DNA from: an uncultured Clostridiaceae bacterium | Lineage (GTDB): Bacteria > Bacillota > Clostridia > Oscillospirales > Ruminococcaceae | Assembly: GCA_946411985.1 (NCBI GenBank) | Contig: CAMKFY010000004.1 | Span: 1 to 28,649, forward strand | Direction of reading: 5' to 3' | DNA: 28,649 bases | Shown here: positions 24,252-28,649 of the stretch, in pieces | Layout: each line of letters begins with the position of its first letter | How positions within the stretch are numbered: the stretch's first letter is position 1 | Position numbers and translations under genes: made by a program | The notes under the pieces: generated by a model | Databases searched by the model: none | What the model saw: the letters and a program-made list of their open reading frames with translations, nothing else | What the model was told of the DNA's origin: nothing

Positions 24252-24658
24252 GGGGGCGTAAAGGTTTCGACGTTATTGGTAAAGTAAAATAAGCGAGCAG
24301 ATGTTTTAGATGGTTTCTCTTTAAAAAAATCGTCATTAAAATTTAACTGCAAATGTTAAAGTGGGCTCTAGCCCAAAACCAAAAATTGGAATGGTTAAAC
24401 GCAATTCCAAAAAATTAATGGCAGCTTAAATAAACACTGCCGAGCTTTATTTAATTTTTTGTTGCGGTTAAATTTAGCTTCAATTTAGCAACAATATCTT
24501 ACAAATTTGCTCAACGTTGTAAGAGAAATTTTGAGCTACTTTACACGGAATTTGCTTTTTGTTTTAGTGTTAAAGGAAAAATATACAAGAAGATACGCTC
24601 GTAGAAAGTTTTGCGTAGCCTTTTGCGGACAGGGGTTCAACTCCCCTCGCCTCCACCA
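24252..24658 (+). ncRNA. ssrA: Transfer-messenger RNA (tmRNA)
   Basis: 407 nt. The 5' GGGGGCG pairs with 3' CGCCTCC before ACCA, the T arm is AGGGGTTCAACTCCCCT, and the segment ATACGCTCGTAGA near the 3' end matches Bacillus tmRNA. The resume codon is GCA at 24349, directly after TTAACT as in Bacillus (ATAACT). The tag frame runs 26 codons, begins ANVK and ends KKLMAA before TAA (24427-24429), which lies in the loop of helix 5 (GGCAG/CTGCC). Usual tags are about 9-15 residues and Firmicute tmRNAs about 350-360 nt; both excesses fit an insert of about 51 nt in the tag. No terminator is visible before the convergent DUF3006 gene. Confidence 0.96.
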
Positions 24659-24662
24659 TTTA

Positions 24663-24911
24663 TTATTCAAACAGTTTATTTTGCAGATTGCTTATTTCTT
24701 CTTTTTGCTTTTTTGTTTCTTCAACATCAATTTCAAAAAGCCCTTTACTTCTGCATTTTAAAACATCTCCTTCTTTAACATTTTTAGGGAGATTTAAAAT
24801 GCTAATGTTGTGGCTTTTCCCATTATAATCTATGCATATTGCAATGGTTCCTTCAAGTCTATCTACTGAAATGCGTTTTAGTAGGTTTTCTTTTTTTCTG
24901 CGTTTGAACAT
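24663..24911 (-). CDS. DUF3006-family protein
   Basis: About 82 residues. The DUF3006 pattern is clear: VDRLEGTIAICIDYNGK, LPKNVKEGDVLKC, and a C-terminal E-E-T-K-K-Q-K-E-E-I-x-x-L-x-x-K-L-F-E helix. The family is often encoded next to ComEC-like metallo-beta-lactamases, as here, but its function is unknown. The ATG at 24911 has GGTGAG 7 nt upstream. An ATG at 24926 is possible but less well spaced. The start overlaps the upstream lactamase-fold gene by about 53 nt in another frame. The stop is only 4 nt from the tmRNA 3' end. Confidence 0.87.
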   Translation of the reverse strand: MFKRRKKENLLKRISVDRLEGTIAICIDYNGKSHNISILNLPKNVKEGDVLKCRSKGLFEIDVEETKKQKEEISNLQNKLFE

Positions 24912-25797
24912 ATATTTTCTCACCATCTGTATAAAAAATTATATTACCGTCTATGTCTGTCCTATATATATTTTTAATTCCTAAGCTGTCTAAAATATTT
25001 AACACTTTTGTGTGCGGGTGGCGGTGTATATTATTCTTCCCAACTTCGGCTACGCAATATGTGGGGCTTACAGCTTGCAAAAACTTCTTACAGTTAGAAG
25101 TTCTGCTGCCATGATGACTAAGTTTAAAAACGTCTGCCTTTATATTTTGTTTGCTATTTAATAAGTCGCGCTCGGCGTTGCCTTGCATATCTCCACAGAA
25201 CAAAAAAGACACATTTTTATAGGAAAATAACGCCCCAACAGAAAAATCATTCAAATTGTCGTAGTTTTCACAAATAGGCCCCAAAATATTTAAAGAAGGC
25301 TCACCCAAATTTAAAACATCACCTTGCACTGCTCGCCTAACTTTAATATGTTTATTAATTATAGTTTCAAGTAACCTTTTATATACAACATTAGTTGGAA
25401 CAAGCCTTTGCGGTATTTTGGGCATTATAATTTCGCCAACATTAAAATTATTAATAACAGAATTTAAGCCACCTATATGATCTGTATGCGGGTGTGTGGC
25501 TATTATATAATCTACCTTTTTAAGCCCTAAATTTTTTAAATATTGCACAACAGTAACGCCTTTATCACGCTCACCAGCATCTATTAACACAGAATAACCG
25601 CCACAGGTTATAAGCTCACAATCGCCTTGATCTACATCTATAAAATGCACACAAACTCCCCTGTTGGCATCTATTCTTACATTAACTTTATTAACATTTG
25701 CTCCATGAAACCGCCAAAATAACACAAACAAAACAGAAAGCGCAAAAATAATAAATATATGTAAATGTTTGAAATTTTTCTTTAACAATATACCCAC
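24859..25797 (-). CDS. ComEC/Rec2-like metallo-beta-lactamase-fold hydrolase, membrane-anchored
   Basis: 312 residues. An N-terminal transmembrane helix (about 11-28, HLHIFIIFALSVLFVLFW) precedes a metallo-beta-lactamase domain with the metal motif THPHTDHIGG (101-110), an early VDQGDCELI strand, FCGDMQGNAE and SHHGSRTS. This is the layout of the stand-alone relatives of the ComEC C-terminal domain, thought to be secreted or surface nucleases or phosphodiesterases; no ComEC channel domain is present. The basic C-terminus (KKRKPTKTHFSR) is encoded over the DUF3006 start. It follows ftsK by 6 nt, so ftsK, this gene and DUF3006 are probably cotranscribed. Confidence 0.91.
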   Translation of the reverse strand: MGILLKKNFKHLHIFIIFALSVLFVLFWRFHGANVNKVNVRIDANRGVCVHFIDVDQGDCELITCGGYSVLIDAGERDKGVTVVQYLKNLGLKKVDYIIATHPHTDHIGGLNSVINNFNVGEIIMPKIPQRLVPTNVVYKRLLETIINKHIKVRRAVQGDVLNLGEPSLNILGPICENYDNLNDFSVGALFSYKNVSFLFCGDMQGNAERDLLNSKQNIKADVFKLSHHGSRTSNCKKFLQAVSPTYCVAEVGKNNIHRHPHTKVLNILDSLGIKNIYRTDIDGNIIFYTDGEKIYVQTQKKRKPTKTHFSR

Positions 25798-25803
25798 TCC
25801 GTT

Positions 25804-28437
25804 TTAATCTGCGTTGTTAATATTCATTTGCATATATTGCTCCTTAGTAATTAATATATCTCGTGGCTTGCTGCCAGTTTGCGGGCTCACAACGCCCATG
25901 CTCTCTAGTTCGTCCATAATTCTAGCAGCTCGAGAATAACCAAGCTTTAATCTACGCTGCAAGTAGGAGGTAGAAGCTTGGCCGCCTTCCACCAAAACTT
26001 CAATTGCAGCCATTAGCATAGCGTCTTTTTTGTCTATATCTTGCTCCACACCACCCGACTTTTTATCACTTTTTAACGCCTGCCTATCTATTTCTTTAAT
26101 TATATCTTCACTATAATTTGCAGATTCATCTTGTTTTATAAAATCTACCACCTTCTCAATTTCACTGTCTGTTAAAAAACAACCCTGCACACGCACAGGC
26201 TTGCGCTCATCCATAGGGTAGTATAGCATATCACCTTTGCCAAGAAGCTTTTCAGCGCCAACCATATCTATTATTGTTCTAGAATCCACCTGAGAAGACA
26301 CAGTAAAAGCTATTCTACTCGGTATATTTGCCTTAATAAGCCCTGTTATAACGTCTACAGATGGCCTTTGTGTGGCTATAACGAGATGCATACCAGCAGC
26401 ACGAGCCATTTGCGCTAACCTACAAATAGAACTTTCCACCTCTTTTGAAGCCACCATCATAAGGTCTGCTAACTCATCTATTATTATAACAATATGCGGC
26501 ATTTTTTCATATGTTTGCCCCTTTATATTGTTATTACCAGCTGCCAACAATGAATTGAAACTTTTCATATCACGCACACCAGTTTCGGCGAATATTTTAT
26601 ATCTTTTCATCATTTCAGCCACGGCCCAACTAAGAGCGCCAGAAGCTTTTTTAGGCTCTGTAACAACCGGCACTAAAAGATGCGGTATACCGTTATACAC
26701 CCCAAGCTCCACCACTTTTGGGTCTATCATTAAAAGCCTAACATCACTCGGCGAACTTTTATAAAGCAAAGACACTATTAAAGAATTAACGCAAACAGAT
26801 TTACCAGAACCAGTAGCCCCAGCAATTAATATGTGCGGCATTTTAGCTATATCCCCAAACTTAACATTCCCAGCAATATCTTTGCCAAGCGCGAATGTGA
26901 GTGGGCTTTTAGCATTTGAAAATTCAGCACTAGATATAACTTCTTTTATATATACCACCTGCTTTTTCTTGTTCGGCACCTCTATTCCAACAATGGCCTT
27001 CTTGCCAGGCACGGGCGCTATAATAACCCCACCAGCAGCCAAATTAAGTGATATATCATCCGCTAAATTTGTTATTTTGCTAAGCTTAACGCCAGCAGAT
27101 GGCTGTATTTCATACCTAGTAACAGACGGCCCCCTACATATATTTATAATTTCAGCCTTAACACCAAAGCTATTTAAAGTATCTATAAGCCTGGAAGCAT
27201 TGCCTGATAGCTCTAATTTTAACTCTGAAGAGATGTCTTCGCCGTCTGCCGCTGCAGGGCTATTTAAAAAGCTAAGCAGCGGAAACTTATAACCACATAA
27301 AATGCCATCATTAACATTAGAGCTTAAAACTTCACTAGCCGACTTAGAAGAATTAGATTTAAACTCACAAGAAGCTTTTGTAACTAAATTTTCTAAATTA
27401 GAATCTAGTTTTTCCTCAACAATATCATCTTGAGGCTTTAACGAGCTTTCTTCTTCTAATTTTTGCTCCTGCAATTTACCAGAGCTTTCGTATTGCTCAT
27501 TTTCTAACTCTTCTTCTCTACTTTTTTTAACATTAACAACTTCAACTTTATTGGCTTCTTTATTAGCTTCAACTTCGGCGCCACCAACTTCACTATTACT
27601 AATATTAATATTCACATTTTCTTTGGCCTGCGCACCACTAACATCCAAATTTTCAACATTAGAAGAAGGCGCCAACACTGGCTCTTTAGGGTTTTCTTTG
27701 CTATAATCTTGAACCTTTTTATTTTTGAAAAAACCCAAATTTTCCTTAACATCTATAGGCTCTTTTTCTTCGCTTTCTTCATAATACCTATCTACAGAAT
27801 CTATAGGCACGTCTATATTAAACCTGCCACCAACATTTAACTTCTTTAAACCTTTCTCAACATTTTTAACCGGAGAAAATATAACCTTGAAAAAGCCAAA
27901 CAGCGTGGCACTCGTAATTATTAGAAAAAAAACAAATATTAAAATCCATATAACAGCTATAGCAGCATTTTTGCCTAAAATTCCACGAAAAACCATACTA
28001 ACAATTTCACCCGTAACACCGCCACCATAACTATCCACAACACCACTTTGCCACGCCTTTTTTAAAGATTTTACCAAATTAACGCCAGCTGCCTCTTCAT
28101 AGGAATATGTTTGAATTTCAGCACATAACAATATAAATAGCACAAAGAACTGATAAAATTTGTATTTACATCTACGTTTTATAACCTTAGACGAAAACAA
28201 AATAGCCGCCACCATATTTAAAATGCCTAGAAAAAACGACAAAAAACCAAATAAACCAAATATTGTATCGTGCAAAATATGCCACAAATTCTTACCCTTT
28301 ATTAAAACTAAAAAAAACAAAACCAAACCAAATGCAAATAGTAATATGTATTTAAACTGATTTGTAGCTTCAATATCTTTTTTAGTTTTAACCCCTCGAG
28401 CGCCACCAACACTTCTTTTTCTTACTTTTCTAGCCAT
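25804..28437 (-). CDS. ftsK: DNA translocase FtsK/SpoIIIE
   Basis: 877 residues. It pumps chromosomal DNA through the division or sporulation septum. The N-terminus has four hydrophobic segments (about 30-180). It is followed by an acidic Glu/Lys/Ser-rich linker (about 225-380) and the motor domain, with Walker A GATGSGKS, Walker B IVIIIDELADLM and MARAAGMHLVIATQRPSVDVITG. The C-terminal winged-helix gamma domain (STSYLQRRLKLGYSRAARIMDELE) reads KOPS/SRS sites. The ATG at 28437 is preceded by GGAGG; an in-frame ATG at 28452 would overlap that site. In a spore former this may be the SpoIIIE function. Confidence 0.96.
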   Translation of the reverse strand: MARKVRKRSVGGARGVKTKKDIEATNQFKYILLFAFGLVLFFLVLIKGKNLWHILHDTIFGLFGFLSFFLGILNMVAAILFSSKVIKRRCKYKFYQFFVLFILLCAEIQTYSYEEAAGVNLVKSLKKAWQSGVVDSYGGGVTGEIVSMVFRGILGKNAAIAVIWILIFVFFLIITSATLFGFFKVIFSPVKNVEKGLKKLNVGGRFNIDVPIDSVDRYYEESEEKEPIDVKENLGFFKNKKVQDYSKENPKEPVLAPSSNVENLDVSGAQAKENVNINISNSEVGGAEVEANKEANKVEVVNVKKSREEELENEQYESSGKLQEQKLEEESSLKPQDDIVEEKLDSNLENLVTKASCEFKSNSSKSASEVLSSNVNDGILCGYKFPLLSFLNSPAAADGEDISSELKLELSGNASRLIDTLNSFGVKAEIINICRGPSVTRYEIQPSAGVKLSKITNLADDISLNLAAGGVIIAPVPGKKAIVGIEVPNKKKQVVYIKEVISSAEFSNAKSPLTFALGKDIAGNVKFGDIAKMPHILIAGATGSGKSVCVNSLIVSLLYKSSPSDVRLLMIDPKVVELGVYNGIPHLLVPVVTEPKKASGALSWAVAEMMKRYKIFAETGVRDMKSFNSLLAAGNNNIKGQTYEKMPHIVIIIDELADLMMVASKEVESSICRLAQMARAAGMHLVIATQRPSVDVITGLIKANIPSRIAFTVSSQVDSRTIIDMVGAEKLLGKGDMLYYPMDERKPVRVQGCFLTDSEIEKVVDFIKQDESANYSEDIIKEIDRQALKSDKKSGGVEQDIDKKDAMLMAAIEVLVEGGQASTSYLQRRLKLGYSRAARIMDELESMGVVSPQTGSKPRDILITKEQYMQMNINNAD

Positions 28438-28476
28438 TGTTCCTCCAAACACGTTTTTAAAAAATATAACAACACC

Positions 28477-28505
28477 ATTATACTACAATTAAAATTAGCT
28501 TGCAA
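28477..28505 (-). promoter_or_regulatory. Promoter of the ftsK operon
   Basis: Minus strand: TTGCAA (28505-28500), a 17-nt spacer and TATAAT (28482-28477), about 40 nt upstream of the ftsK ATG. Confidence 0.78.
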
Positions 28506-28534
28506 ATATTAAAACACGAAAGGATCTGAAAAGT

Positions 28535-28649
28535 TTGATTAATTTTAAAATTAACCGAGCTTTTAAGCTATTCAAAAAAATAAAACAAATATTAATATTT
28601 TCTTTTATATTGCTAATAACAACACTATTTCTCTCTGCAAAATGGATTA
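28535..28649 (+). CDS. 5' end of a membrane or secreted protein (runs off the window)
   Basis: A TTG at 28535 lies 10 nt after GAAAGGA (28518-28524). The frame stays open for 38 codons to the window edge. The product starts basic (INFKINRAFKLFKKIKQ) and continues with a hydrophobic stretch (ILIFSFILLITTLFLSA), so it has a signal peptide or a first transmembrane helix. The family cannot be named from this fragment. It is divergent from ftsK. Confidence 0.6.
   Translation, partial: MINFKINRAFKLFKKIKQILIFSFILLITTLFLSAKWI

Noticed and set aside
26831..27292. 153-codon open frame opposite ftsK
   Set aside because: Antisense shadow of conserved FtsK coding sequence; no start signals or family features.

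Overview
This AT-rich window (roughly 30% GC by eye) comes from a low-GC, endospore-forming member of the Clostridia. The evidence is a set of Firmicute sporulation genes (yunB, yqfC, yqfD, a ylbJ-type gene), a DnaD/DnaI-type helicase-loading pair, a QueT-type ECF transporter, and the conserved Firmicute order SRP RNA-dnaX-ybaB-recR. The small Cys4 protein, the DnaD-like protein and the DnaC-like loader resemble Oscillospirales/Ruminococcaceae versions; that placement is inference. No phage, insertion sequence or CRISPR array is visible.

Layout. 1-2208: 3' part of glmU (+), converging with and overlapping an amino-acid permease (-). 2209-4376: tyrS and nth (+). 4373-5278: a consensus promoter, an unrecognised membrane-anchored protein and a hairpin terminator. 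5327-6001: yunB. 6002-12958, minus strand: yqfC-yqfD, then phoH-ybeY-dgkA-recO-mutS2. This is the classic Firmicute yqfC...recO cluster, but yqfF, cdd and era are missing, and a decayed extra copy of the mutS2 5' end lies between recO and mutS2. 13073-16747, plus strand: ylbJ-type gene, small Cys4 protein, DnaD-like protein, DnaC-like loader with an amplified N-terminal repeat. 16763-17288, minus strand: tRNA-Lys and a DtxR-type metalloregulator. 17403-21182: ligA, queT, a decayed block, a second queT, SRP RNA. 21183-24658: dnaX, a divergent ybaB, recR, smpB, ssrA. 24663-28437, minus strand: ftsK/spoIIIE, a ComEC-like metallo-beta-lactamase and a DUF3006 protein. 28535 to the end: start of an exported or membrane protein.

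Most genes serve DNA replication and repair (ligA, dnaX, recR, recO, mutS2, nth, loader genes), chromosome partition (ftsK), sporulation, and translation or its rescue (tyrS, tRNA-Lys, SRP RNA, ybeY, smpB, ssrA).

Four observations stand out. (1) A tandem duplication running from the 3' part of ligA into the 5' end of dnaX. Each truncated or redundant copy at the joint has decayed (SRP RNA', dnaX', ligA'), while both queT copies remain intact. (2) The tmRNA tag reading frame is 26 codons and appears to carry an in-frame hairpin-bearing insert of about 51 nt. (3) The N-terminal helical segment of the DnaC-like loader is amplified into five or six tandem units of about 34 residues. (4) A second, independent duplication remnant precedes mutS2. 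Together they suggest a genome that duplicates short segments in tandem and then loses one copy.
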